From Iris pallida (lineage: Eukaryota; Streptophyta; Magnoliopsida; Asparagales; Iridaceae), in assembly GCA_029216955.1 (NCBI GenBank), contig JANAVB010044017.1, forward strand, positions 4,858,234-4,922,233: a stretch of 64,000 nucleotides of DNA. The letters run 5' to 3'. Positions 45,908 through 56,578 of this stretch are shown one piece after another. Positions within the stretch are counted from its first letter, which is position 1. The number at the start of each line of letters is the position of its first letter. Both the position numbers and the translations under genes were made by a program. The notes beneath the pieces are model-generated. The model was given only the letters and a program-made list of their open reading frames with translations. It did not search any database and was not told where the DNA came from.

Positions 45908-48900
45908 CTATAGGTCGGCATTACATAATTCCAAGAGGCGGTTTCTCACTAAGGTCGTACCCCGCTCAAGCCTCTGTCTAGCTCGGCGCTCAGCCTCCTG
46001 GGACAACCGCTCCCCATTATCCAGGTCCATGAGTGCCCGCCAATCGTCTTCCAACTTCTTCAGAGCCATTTCCAGGTCAGCCGAAGTTTGATTAACTCTA
46101 TCAGCCTCCTGGATAATTAGCCCCCTGTCGATACGGGCGGCCTCAAGCTCAGACTCAAAGAAAGTTAACTTCTTCTGAAGCTCAAGGATCTGCTCCCGCG
46201 TGTTAGTGATGCCGCGGGAGGCAGTCGCTTCCCGAGCCGTAACATCTTCACTCTCATGGCTCAATTGATCATATCGATCAGACAGAGCGCGAAGATCCTT
46301 CAGTATGGCCGGCTTGGTTTTATCCCGAGCAGCACTCGCCTTCTCTATAGCAGTTGTGAGGGAACCGCACTCCTGATCTATAGCAGCAGGCAGATCAGTC
46401 TGCCGCAGTACCTGATGCTGGGCTACCAGCTGATCAGTCTCCAGCAATTTTGCCTACAAAAGAGCAGCCACCCCTGTCCCACCGGGAAGAGCCTTAAGGA
46501 TATCAATTTGACCTTGGACGCATTGCCGGGCCAAGATGAAAGAGGTCCCTATTTCCATAGCAGCTTCTATCCCCCTTTTCAAGTGACGATAAAAGCTGTC
46601 GACCACGTCCTGTAACGCTTCGTCCAGGACCTCTGAAGAGGACGACGTCAGAGGAAGCATGGCCGGCAACATCGAAGGAATTGTGCAAGAACTTGCCACC
46701 AGGGGGGCAACTTCCGAGCAGAACGATGCACGGATAGCGGCTAACTCTTCCTCTGCCACCCGAAGAGCCTGGACACTTGGCAGGGCGGAGAGGTTGACTC
46801 TCGGAGCCGCACAAACAAAGGAAGAAGCAAGGACCATCGTCCCCTGCCCCGGCTGTCCCATCACCAGACTTGCCGAACTCGAGCCCGCGGGAGGCCCATC
46901 AAGACGAGTCGGAAGGGGAGGGGGTATGTCCCTCTCCGCTAGTGCCCCTTCGGCAGAGTTTGTCTCAACAATGTCCATCCTCGGCACGGAAGAGACAGGA
47001 CCTGCATGTCCATGACAACAATCAATCGACGTGACCCGAATGATGTGATGATAGAGCAGATAGGCCTCCTCGCAAGTTAAGATTCGGCTTATCTTACCAA
47101 GGGGGAGCATGGAGGCTGCAGCTTGTTTGCAGCTGGCATGGTCTCCTCACCCACGATCTCCAAGTTAAATTCGGCCGGCTCCTCTGTCCCAGCCATCGCG
47201 GAGGGAGAGGCAACTCGATCAGCACCATCTTGATGGAATTCAGCAATTACAGGGGCAGACTCACCGGAGCCCCCGTTATCCCGAGTCACGACCTCGGCAA
47301 CTTGAGAGTCCTCTTCTTCTGACACCTACAAGAGGGAAGGAAAATGATTAAAATCAAAGCTAGAATAAAGGAAGAACCGGTAGTGACTTATTTACCTCTG
47401 ATACGGGGTCAACTTCCTCGCCTCTTTCCCTTATAGTTAGCTTGCAGTGTCTGGTCACAGCCAGCTTCCGGGAGCGAGGAATACCGCCAACAGGAAAAAT
47501 ATGCCTGCTACGCTTTCGTGCAGTGTCGGGCGTAACGGATGACTGATCTACTACCATCTCATCTGGCAAAACAGGCTGCTGACCCGCCCCTACATCTGCC
47601 ACCGAAAGGGAAGAGTCATCCCCATCATGCTCGTCGCCTTCATCATCTGCAATAGCGGAGTCCGAATCTGGCACTTCGACTCTATTCTTCCTCTTCCCCG
47701 TCTTGGCCCCCTGGGAACTCTCATCTTGGCCGGTACCAACAATAAAACTGGCACCCGGGTTAATACCGACAGGGGGCTTATTCGTCATGACGTGGTACAG
47801 AGCCGCCATATACAAGATCTCTACCGACGCCTTGATAGCAAGAACTGAGAAAATGGTACGGGTATGGAATGTGTCATAGTAGTGCCAGGACCTGATACCG
47901 TCAAGAAGGCTACCTTCAAAACCCAGACAAGAGCTGGGGCTGTCTAGAAAAAGCTGACTGTATCCAAACTGCCGGGCGAACCAGCTAGGCAGATAAGGCT
48001 CCAGAAAGACAGTAAAATGAGGGACAGATACGAAAATGTTGTACATATCTGCCCTCGCCAGTGCCATCCGGCAAGCATACATGGTCTCATATTCCCAAGA
48101 CTTATTACGATAACGGAAGATAAAAGCGTCGTCATCAGTTACGCCATCTTCAGAGCCCGGTCTCATCAAAGACGGGTAATGCATCAACAGCCACCCCATC
48201 AGATAATGATAGGACAGCTCAGTCCGTTCAAAATCTTTTGTCACATCGCGGGCAATGACCTTGGATGTGAAAGTACGAAGGCCACGGTGTATGCTGCACA
48301 CCATGGTCGGGAGGAAAGCTAGCCTGACTCGCAAAACTAACTTCACAGCTGGAAAGATGAGGTTACGACTGATCCTCTCGATAGAACCAGCTCCCCCCGA
48401 GACTATACAATTTTGCAGCCATATCCTCAAGAATCCCGCCAGGAGTGCCCTCTCTGACAGTTCTTGGGTATCCTGATAAAAATAACCAAAGGAGTCGGTT
48501 TTACTCCCAAATCTGTCACTAGTGGTAGCCACCCTCTTAGCCGACGACACTAAGGCTTTAACCGCCTCCCGGGATTGAGGACGTCGGGAAGTAACTTGAC
48601 CTGAGGCGTCCGTCGTGAAGAAATAGCGCATCCAGTCCTTGGTATGGGGGCATTCCCTTCCGAGCTACTATCCTTTTTGGCTATCTGATGACATGTGCTA
48701 TAATGGCACAATATCTCTTGATAAAGAGCCACGAAGCCTGGATACCGTCTTTCCAACTCTTCGAACTCCTTATTCGTGGGAGTATACGCCTCAAAAGCTT
48801 TGTCTCCCCAAGGAAGCTTGGAGACCGCATGCATTTCGTGGAGCGCAAGCCCAATTTCCCCTACGGGTGTATAGAAGGTTCCCGTACGGCGGTTATACAT

Positions 48901-50288
48901 CTCCAGCAGAGATATAAATAATCTCTTGTTTATAGACAAGCCATGGCTGGTGCCCCGAATAGCATGGTAAAGACCAACCTCACACAGAAAGGCCTCATAC
49001 TTTCGCAAAATCTACGTAGACAGATTGGTCCACGAGGGAATGGGATGTATCCAGCTAGGGAGCATCAACCGACCAATGGGATAGGAGCCCTTCCGAGCAA
49101 GTTGGTTCATAAAAGTGTCGGCTGTAGAAAACGTAAAATTGGGACCCGACATATTCAAGAAAGTACCCGGGGCCAATCCCATTACAGAACGGCTGGTGTG
49201 CACCTTGTCCGCACACACTGACTTCAGGCTGTTGTTGTAATGGATGTCTCCCACAAACATCCCACTTCGGGTAGGAGTTAAAGACTCTTCCATCTTCCGG
49301 TCTAGTGGGAGCATATTGAACCAAAATAGTGGGAAGTGACGCTCCATTTGCGGAATGCGGATCGCCATCCCGTTAGAAACAAAACTCCAGTTCTCTGACA
49401 CCTCCAGAACCTGCCTGTTCTTTACAGTCAAGGCGTCTCCAAAGAAGAACGAAGGCTTCGAGTATTCCTCTTCTAACTTCCCCGAGTTCATCATAGAGTT
49501 AAGGAAATAAAAAGGCTGGTTCTTGAGGGCATTCAATCTCGCCGGAGGCTCGTCACTCGGAAACTGGTCCGCCACATGCCTAACTATATGGTCATACCTA
49601 TAACCCAGAGCAGCTTGGGAAGGGCCTACCAGGAGTTCTCCAGCAGCATTAACTGGCAAATTCACTGAGAAGAAGACAGAAAAAGATAAGTTAAAAAAGA
49701 TGGACAAAAAGAACCAGTGGGTGTTTTCGAGTTTATGCGGCTCCAACTTAACGAAGCCTCATGCGGCTCAAGAGAACACTTATGCGGACCCAACTTAATG
49801 AAGCCTCATGCGGCTCAAGCTCAGAAGAACATTTATGTGGCTCCATTCAGTGAAGGTTCATGCGACAGTGCTTTCATAGGGCCCTCAAGGATCGGATAAG
49901 TTCATGCGGACCACGTGACAGACAAATGTGTGCGAATCTATGCGGCTCAGCATAGCTTATACGACTTCATTGGCGAAGCGCGTATGCGGCCACAGTGGCT
50001 ATTCTTATGCGGCTCACGGCTCGGCCATAGGACGAACATGCGGCTCTCATGAAAATAAAGGCTCGTGCATAAAGCTTGCGACGTAGCCATAGCAGTTAGG
50101 GTTCTTTAAACCCACATAAAGTCTTTACCAGCAATAGGGGGATGGACGTCAGGGTGAGCTGTGGGCACGTCGGCCGGTGGAGGAGCGGCCGCAGTCGAAG
50201 TACAGGCCGTCTTCTTGACCTTCGCCGTCACAGACGACGAAGACGCCGCCTTCTTGCCTTTCGCCGCAACGGTCTTCTTGGGAGCCAT
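45908..50288 (-). pseudogene. Antisense multi-exon gene of element E (long cargo)
   Basis: Predicted exons are 50288-50129, 49664-47396, 47325-47098 and 47001-45908, with GT..AG introns of 464, 70 and 96 nt. Exon 1 is Lys/Ala/Ser-rich (MAPKKTVAAKGKKAASSSS). Exon 2 holds a globular region; GTFYTPVGEIGLALHEM and VSKLPWGDKAF resemble the core of the plant mobile domain family, and a lysine/acidic nuclear-type tail follows (KTGKRKNRVEVPDSDS). Exon 4 ends in an Arg/Glu-rich coiled coil (ILELQKKLTFFESELEAARI). Breaks are a stop at 49011-49009 (TGG to TAG), a frameshift near 48650, a stop at 46456-46454, and non-matching frames at exon 3/4. No RT-related function; role unknown. Confidence 0.7.
49735..50050 (+). 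repeat. Motif cluster inside the antisense first intron (E)
   Basis: Variants TTATGCGGCTC, CATGCGGCTC, TTATGCGGACC, CATGCGGCTC, TTATGTGGCTC, CATGCGGACC, CTATGCGGCTC and CATGCGGCTC are spaced 20-35 bp in element-sense orientation, entirely within 49665-50128. Confidence 0.88.
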
Positions 50289-50376
50289 TGGTGATCGAAG
50301 AAGAGGATGGCAATCGGGATAGGGAAGGTTCGAAGTAAAGGAGAAAGTAAAGAAGTTTTCTCTCTTAAACTCCTCT

Positions 50377-50384
50377 TATTTATA
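50377..50384 (-). promoter_or_regulatory. TATA box of the antisense gene (E)
   Basis: TATAAATA on the minus strand lies 97 nt upstream of the ATG at 50288. Confidence 0.72.
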
Positions 50385-50689
50385 GGAGGACAAGATAGGG
50401 GGGACACGTAGACTAATAACCGCCTCGGAAAAGACGAAACCGATTCCTCGGATTTTGTTCTATCTCCCATAAAGGAGATTCACCCAGGGCATAAAATTCA
50501 AAGATTTAATGAGCCGACCTTTGGTATTTCCCCTAAAGGCGGCACTAAAATGAATTTGAGGCAATTAAAGACATGCACACGTGGCAAGGAGCTATGCGGC
50601 CCGAAAGTCCATGCGGTCGAGACATCCATGCGGCCGAGACATCCATGCGGCCAGGACATCATATGAGGCCAGGAGAATTTATACATGGC

Positions 50690-50758
50690 CATGCTTCTTA
50701 TTTAAAGTATTTAAATTTTATAAATTGAAAACTTTGAAGGGGGTCTTGTAGAAGCATG
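50690..50758 (+). other. Polypurine tract inside a nested inverted repeat (E)
   Basis: Outer arms CATGCTTCT (50690-50698) and AGAAGCATG (50750-50758) are kept. The inner hairpin is weaker here (TTTAAATTT opposite AAATTGAAA). The tract GAAGGGGGTCT ends at 50746. Confidence 0.83.
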
Positions 50759-52082
50759 TAAAAGAATAAAGAAACATCCATGCAGCCAGGGAGCCCCATA
50801 CGGCTCAGAGAGTTCATGCGGCTCATGGATCCATGCGGCTCAAGTATCTATATGGCTCAAAATAAGTTCCATACGGCTCAGAGAGGAGCCACGTGGCCTG
50901 CAAACAGCTCTTCCGTTTGTCCTTTACTGCATTAAATGCCTTGACGGCTGACAGCTCTGACAAAGTGACAGTTCTGACACAAAGATACCATTATGACTCC
51001 CTCATAATGACGGACTCCTAGAGAAACGAAGGAAATCTCTGACACGATCCCCCGAGATCCAGAAACTGTCATGCGGCCTTAACACGTGGACAGCCGCATG
51101 CGGCTCAAGTAGAGACCACACCATGCGACTCAGGCCGAAGCTGTCCCATACGGCTCAGACCGAAGCTATCCCATACGGCTCAAGCAGAGGCTGCCCCATG
51201 CGGCTCACGAGGACTGTCTCCAGGCGGCTTACAAAGAAAGCACCCATCATACACTCATGCGGCTCAGATCATTACCATGCGGTTCAAATATTCAGGGGGG
51301 CACTCTAAAGCAGCCTTGACACGTGGCCAGTCTTATGTGGCTCAATGAGGAGCAACCTTCCTGCGGCTCAGATTTCTGCAGTGGCTCGCGGTTAAGACAC
51401 ATGGCATGATAGTGGGACACGTGGCATCAAATCGAGCAAAATCCATCAACAAATTCCAATAAAATATTGGAATCAAATCAGATCATTTGCAATCAAGCAA
51501 ATCAATGACGCGTGTCGGGAAATCCGAGGTTGGCATGATAAATCAGGAGGATTTATGTCAATCATCATTAATTATCCATAAAAGATTTGATGCAATCATA
51601 ATTATTGCTCAAATCTCTTATATTCCAGATGAACGTCCCAGATCTAGTGATCCTTAGCCGCCGACTTTTAAGAATGGGCAATCATTGCAAACCCTAATGA
51701 TGCCCCCCACTCTTATAAATAGCAAGGTGCCATTCCCTTGCGAAAGGAGAAGATTCTCGGATAAAAAAAAGAGACACAGAGAGCCAAAGAGCTAGAGAGA
51801 GAATATACAGAGATCAAAAGGAGGGCATTTCTTTACCAACGCCAAGCAGTTCTTCTACAGAGCCAAAAAGCTGCACCCGATCGTCCAAGGAGTAAGACAG
51901 AGCGGCCGTCGCTTTTCCGAGCCTCTATCGTCACCCCCAGAATCTAAAATAAATAGTTGTACTTAGATTGCTGTACCTAGGTTTTCGTCCCTAGGCTTTC
52001 TTTGTACAAGCGAGTTTGTATTGTGAAGTAAAAGTCCAGTCCTCCGATAATTATTCTGTTCTTTTATATTTCATGGCAAACA
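50747..52082 (+). repeat. 3' LTR of element E
   Basis: It starts TGTAGAAGCATGT and ends CATGGCAAACA. The 14-bp palindrome AGCCGCATGCGGCT is at 51092-51105, the motif array at 50810-51370 and the TATA box at 51714-51721. It differs from the 5' LTR at about ten of the first ~170 bases. Confidence 0.93.
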
Positions 52083-52087
52083 GACAT
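52083..52087 (+). repeat. Target-site duplication of element E (right)
   Basis: GACAT; see GATAT at 34544-34548. Confidence 0.75.
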
Positions 52088-53524
52088 GATGAAAGACAGT
52101 ACTGGTTTATTTGTACAAACACAATCGCCCACGGTGTCCAGGTCATTCATACTTGTCATGTCAGGCTAGCTGTCGTAACAGCATGTCAGGTATAACATGT
52201 CAGGTTTATTTGTCAATAGTGAGCCACGACGGACAACTATTGTGTCCATGGAACATATCAGAACTTACATGACATAAGCATAAATATGATATTTTAATTT
52301 AATACTAATAATAATAATATATAATAATAATAATAAAAGAGGAAAAGACTGTGGAATGAGCCATGCAGCTAAGAGAATCGAGCTCATACGGCTAAGAGAT
52401 TGGATCTTATGCGGCTGAGATAAAGGATCTCCTGCGGCTAGGGTATGGCAGGGGCTCATGCGGCTGGGTGCCATGCGGCTGGAATAATGCAAGTCTATAC
52501 GGGTGGGGAACAATCAAGCATATGCGGCTGGGGAGTTGCTAGGGCCTTATGCGGCTGCGGTTCAACAAGTACATGTGGCTCAAGGAAAGTTGGACTTATG
52601 CGGCTCAGCAAGGGACGGGTCTTATGAGGCTCGGAATTACCAAAGCCTTATGCGGCTGCAGGGGGTTGACTTCATGCGGCTGAAAAGTAATGCGCCATGC
52701 GGCTAAGTCAAGTCAAGGCCTTATGCGGCTGCAGAAAAGTGAGTATATGCGGCTGAATGAAATCAGGGCTCATGCGGCTAAGGGTGTTCGGGTCTCATAC
52801 GGCCAGAAAGAAGGGTGATTCTTATACGGCCCGGATTAGAAGTTCATGCGGCTGAAAGAGACTTGCCGCATGAATGTTCATGCGGTCAAGTACTGCCATG
52901 CGGCTGAAGACTGTCTTCTTCTCTGCTTGTCCGAGAAGAAGAGCCATGAAGTTCATGGCTTCAAAGCTCCATAAACCCTTCATCCGAGGTCGGAATCCAA
53001 ATTTCCAAAGGTCAAAATGGGACAGAATAAAATTCTCTACAACATGGAACCATCAAAACTTGGAAATAACAATGTTAAATAGATCAAAACCCAAGAAATC
53101 AGAAAATACAATAAGCTTAGATCTACACAAATTGAACCGTAGAAATTAGCAATGCTAAGTATTAAAGTGTGTTAGAATCTCGTGAGGAAGAGAATGGAAC
53201 AATAAAAATTGAGTTCCTCCATGAAGCAAGCTGCACTTGCCTAAGCCCTAATCCCAGGTAGGTGAAGAAGTAATAGTGGAGAAGAAGAAGAAGTAATGGA
53301 GAAGAATTAATGAGGAGAGAGAGGGTTGGGCGGCTACAAATAAAGATGGTGGTGGTAGGTAGGGTTGGTTCACAACAAAACCGAACCAAGCCAGACCAGC
53401 CGAACCGAACCAAGATAAACTAATCAATGGAATGCCAATAATAAATCAAGCAGGGAGTCATGCAATATGAGTCTAAATACGTACACTTATACCAAGATAC
53501 GTAATACAAACCACAGGCATTACA
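52088..53524 (-). repeat. Chromovirus LTR2, high-coordinate part (LTR start on the minus strand)
   Basis: It ends GGCATTACA at 53524, which on the minus strand is the LTR start TGTAATGCCTGTGG, directly after a purine-rich tract. It contains an AAT microsatellite (52300-52340), a long CATGCGGCT motif array (52355-52915) and, near 53220-53340, purine-rich sequence that on the minus strand looks like a transcript leader (CTTCTTCTTCTCC). Confidence 0.66.
52355..52915 (+). repeat. CATGCGGCT(G/A) array in the chromovirus LTR
   Basis: About two dozen copies or near copies (CATGCGGCTG, TATGCGGCTG, CATGCGGCTA, CATACGGCTA, TATGAGGCTC and others) are spaced roughly 18-32 bp. The 3' flank is usually G or A rather than the CA of the Tat copies. 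Orientation is the reverse of the Tat copies relative to the host element's sense strand. Confidence 0.9.
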
Positions 53525-53710
53525 ACTCTACCCACCTTAAAAAAAATTTGTCCTCAGAATTTAATTAAGAGGCTAGAGAGACAAGGACAAGCTATACTAA
53601 TCACAAGCAGCTATACCAATCAGTCTATTATGCAGTCATTCATTCAAGCAAGGAATCGAAAGCATAAGGCATAAGGAAGACATTATACCTTACGAGTCAA
53701 ACAGGTCGGG
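53525..53710 (-). other. Chromovirus polypurine tract and 3' untranslated region
   Basis: On the minus strand A-rich sequence leads to AAGGTGGGTAGAGT directly before the LTR start. It lies between the pol stop and LTR2. Confidence 0.65.
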
Positions 53711-54478
53711 ATATCACGATCGGATATCATCCTCACGCTCCCACGTTGACTCATCCAAAGAGTGATGACCCCAAGCAACCCGGACTAAACTAATAGTCTT
53801 GTTCCTGAGTATCTTCTCTCTCTGGTCCAATATAGACACGAGCTTTTCCTCATACGAAAGGTTGGTACCAACAACCAATTCTGAATGATCCAGGATATGG
53901 CTCGGGTTCGGGATATACCATCGTAGTTGGAATACATGGAATACGTCATGTACTTCACGTAACGACGGCGGAAGAGCGAGACGATAGGATACATCACCTA
54001 CTCGCTCCAGAATGTCGAATGGCCCTATATACCTAGGACTAAGCTTTTCCCGTACACCAAAATAAATGACGCCACAGTTAGGCGAAATCCTCAGGAATAC
54101 ATGGTCGCCGACAGAAAAATCAAGAGGGCGCCGATGAGGATCGGCCCAATGACGCTGGCGATCTTGGGCAACTCGAAGATGATCTCTGACTCTCCTGACC
54201 ACTTCAACGGTCTGAGCAATCATTTCTGGACCGAGCATCTGTCTCTCTCCAACATCATCCCATGCCAGCGAGGATCTGCACTCCCTACCGTACATTGCCT
54301 CGAATGGTGCCATCTGGATACTGGCCTAGAAACTGTTGTTGTACGAGAACTCCACCAGGTACAGGTGATCTTCCCACGAACCACCAAAGTCGATTGTACA
54401 AAATCTCAACATATCTTCAAGAGTCTGGATCGTGCGTTTCGACTGACCATCTGTCTGCGGGTGGTAAACTGAGCTGAA
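53711..54478 (-). pseudogene. pol: Chromovirus integrase C-terminus with chromodomain
   Basis: The open frame 54313-53714 carries the integrase tail (MAPFEAMYGRECRS, DHVFLRISP, LSPRYIGPFDILERVG, SYRLALPPSL, HDVFHVFQLRWY). A C-terminal chromodomain follows (VSILDQREKILRNKTISLV, DESTWEREDDIR). Chromodomains of this type are thought to direct insertion to modified chromatin. The Tekay/Del branch is favoured by the conserved REV and LRNK style, not proven. A stop (TAG near 54325) separates it from the catalytic core. Confidence 0.9.
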
Positions 54479-54952
54479 CTAGAGGTGAGTTCCCAAACTC
54501 TCTTGCAGGCTACGCCAAAAGTGTAACATAAATTTGGAGTCTCGGTCCGAGGTGATATTGACTGGTACACCATAAAATCTGACAATCTTTCTGAGGTACA
54601 TCTCTACTAGCTGAGCCGTCGACTGACCAACTCTGAACGGGAGAAAGTAAGCCACCTTCGTGAGCCTGTCTATGATAACCCAAATAGCGTCTCTGCCAGC
54701 TAGGGATCCAGGTAATCCAGTCATAAAATCCATGGTTATATGCTCCCAATTCCATTCTGGAATCGTCAAGGGCTGAAGAAGTCCTGCTGGCCTCTGATGT
54801 TCAGCTTTAACCTGTTGCCAAACTAAACACCGAGAGACAAACCGGGCAATCTCCCTCTTCATGCCATTCCACGAAAATTGCTGACGGATATCACGGTACA
54901 TCTTCGTACCACCGGAATGAACGGAATACTGAAAACTATGAGCCTCTGCCAT
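54479..54952 (-). pseudogene. pol: Chromovirus integrase zinc-binding and catalytic core
   Basis: It has HSFQYSVHSGGTKMYRD (family consensus H...HPG), CLVWQQVKAEHQ (second zinc Cys of CxxC replaced by Trp), WEHITMDFMTGLP, VIIDRLTKVAYFLP and ITSDRDSKF. Substitutions at the zinc site indicate decay. It ends at an apparent stop before the 54313 piece. Confidence 0.9.
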
Positions 54953-54958
54953 AATCTT

Positions 54959-55711
54959 CTACCTGATATCTCCACTGGATACACAAAGGCGCTTCCCATA
55001 TCGAAGTGTACCGTCTTCATAGATGCATAACTCTGGTCTTCGTCCTGCCTTACACTCTGCTCTGAGTCGCTGAAGCTTGGAATCTGTTGACGGTACCATC
55101 CGGATTCTCTCGACTATAGTGGACTGAACTTGCATACTGGCCATCAATGCCATACTGGTAGGAAGGACAACTTCTATACCCATCTTCTGAAGATCTGCTA
55201 ACAGCTGTGGTTGCGCTGTTAGGAAATAAACTTCGGCTCTCCTGCTCAATGCATCTGTAACAACGTTGGCCTTTTCAGGATGATACTTCAGGTCGACATC
55301 ATAATCCACAAGTAGCTCTAGCCACCTCCTCTGACGCATGTTGAGATCCTTCTGGGTGAAAACATACTTCAGGCTCTTGTGGTCGGTGAAGATCTCCACC
55401 CTATCAACATACAAGTAGTACCTCCAAAGCTTAAGTACAAACACTACTGCTGCCAGCTCCAAGTTATGGGTTAGGTAATTTCTCTCATGATTACGAAGTT
55501 GACGTGACGTATAAGCTATTACCTTCCCATGCTGCATCAGAACACATCCTAATCCTCTGTCTGAAGCATAACAATACACTGAGAACCCTCCGGTTCCATC
55601 TGGAAGTATGAGAATGGGTGCCGTCATCAAGCCTCGCTTCAATTTCTCAAAAGAATCATGGCACTCTGCCGTCCAAGCAAACTGCACATCCTTGCGGGTC
55701 AACTGGATCAA
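54959..55711 (-). pseudogene. pol: Chromovirus RNase H (gypsy type)
   Basis: Signatures are [33 protein letters not shown] (consensus THDLE; catalytic-region Asp to Asn), [20 protein letters not shown] and [13 protein letters not shown] single RNase H is present, unlike the Tat elements. Confidence 0.92.
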
Positions 55712-55744
55712 TGGCGCTGAAATTCGAGTAAAGTCTGAAATAAA

Positions 55745-56573
55745 TCACCGGTAGTAGCTGGCCAAACCAAGGAAACTGCGAACTTCTGCAACTATGCTGG
55801 GTACTGGCCATGACTCAATAGCCACGATCTTCTGGGGATCCACTTCTACTTCTCCTCTGGTGATGATATGACCCAAGTACGAAATACGATCGAGCCAGAA
55901 CTCGCATTTACTGAACTTGGCATACAACTGGTACTCTCTAAGAATCTGGAGGACAACCCTGAGATGCTGCTCATGCTCCACCTCACTCTTGCTGTAGACC
56001 AGGATGTCGTTTAGGAACACAACCACGAACTGATCCAAATAAGGCATAAAGATACGATTCATGAGGTCCATAAATACGATCGGCACATTGGTTGCTCCAA
56101 ATGGCATAACAAGGAACTCCCAATGCCCATATCTAGATCTGAAAGCTATCTTCGGGATGTACTGCTCTCTGACTCTTATCTGATGGTATCCTGATCGTAA
56201 ATTAATCTTCAAAAATACTGCTGCCCCCTTGAGTTGATCAAACAAGTCATCTATCCTCAAGAGAGGGTCTGTTCTTAATTGTCACTGAGTTCAAGGTGCG
56301 ATAGTCAACACATAATCTAGACGTACCATCCTCCTTTTTCACAGAAGCATCGGGACTCCCCAAGGTGATCCACTAGCATGAATGAATCCCTTGGTTCTGA
56401 GTTCTTCAATCATCTTGTACAATATCTCCAATTCTGGCGGCACCATCCTGTAGACTTTCTCTAATACTAGAGCTGATCCGGGGATCAAGTCGATGGTAAA
56501 CTCAATCTCTCGCTCTTGTGGCATCCCTGGAAGCTCTTCTGGGAAAATATCTGAAAACTCTTCGACTATCCGA
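55745..56573 (-). pseudogene. pol: Chromovirus reverse transcriptase, 5' part cut by element F
   Basis: From 56573 downwards: FSDIFPEELPGMPQEREIEF, a frameshift near 56340, then 56260-55745 with [37 protein letters not shown]. The catalytic box reads FLNDILVYS instead of FIDDILVYS, so one catalytic Asp is lost. The sequence above 56573 is element F; the rest of this chromovirus must lie beyond F, outside the window. Confidence 0.92.
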
Positions 56574-56578
56574 GGTAA
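56574..56578 (+). repeat. Candidate target site of element F
   Basis: GGTAA directly precedes the F LTR boundary. The matching copy would lie beyond the window end. Confidence 0.5.

Larger units (their letters stand above)
34549..52082 (+). mobile_element. Tat/Ogre-type retrotransposon, copy E (complete, 17.5 kb)
   Basis: LTRs are 34549-35888 and 50747-52082. It has PBS, gag, PR, RT, dual RNase H, integrase, ~7 copies of the 53-bp repeat and three 3' hairpins. It is 3.7 kb longer than B because its antisense gene is the long multi-exon form (45908-50288). It is inserted in chromovirus LTR2 with a near-perfect TSD. gag-pol has a few stops and frameshifts; RT plus gypsy RNase H form a 397-codon open frame, the best preserved pol segment in the window. 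Confidence 0.94.

Noticed and set aside
47360..48631. The 423-codon minus frame as an independent host gene
   Set aside because: It aligns end to end with the F antisense exon after a one-base shift and lies within element E, so it is part of the element cargo.
53714..54313. Assignment of this integrase to the Tat family
   Set aside because: It carries a C-terminal chromodomain and a single RNase H upstream; Tat copies end in KFLKKYYV without a chromodomain.
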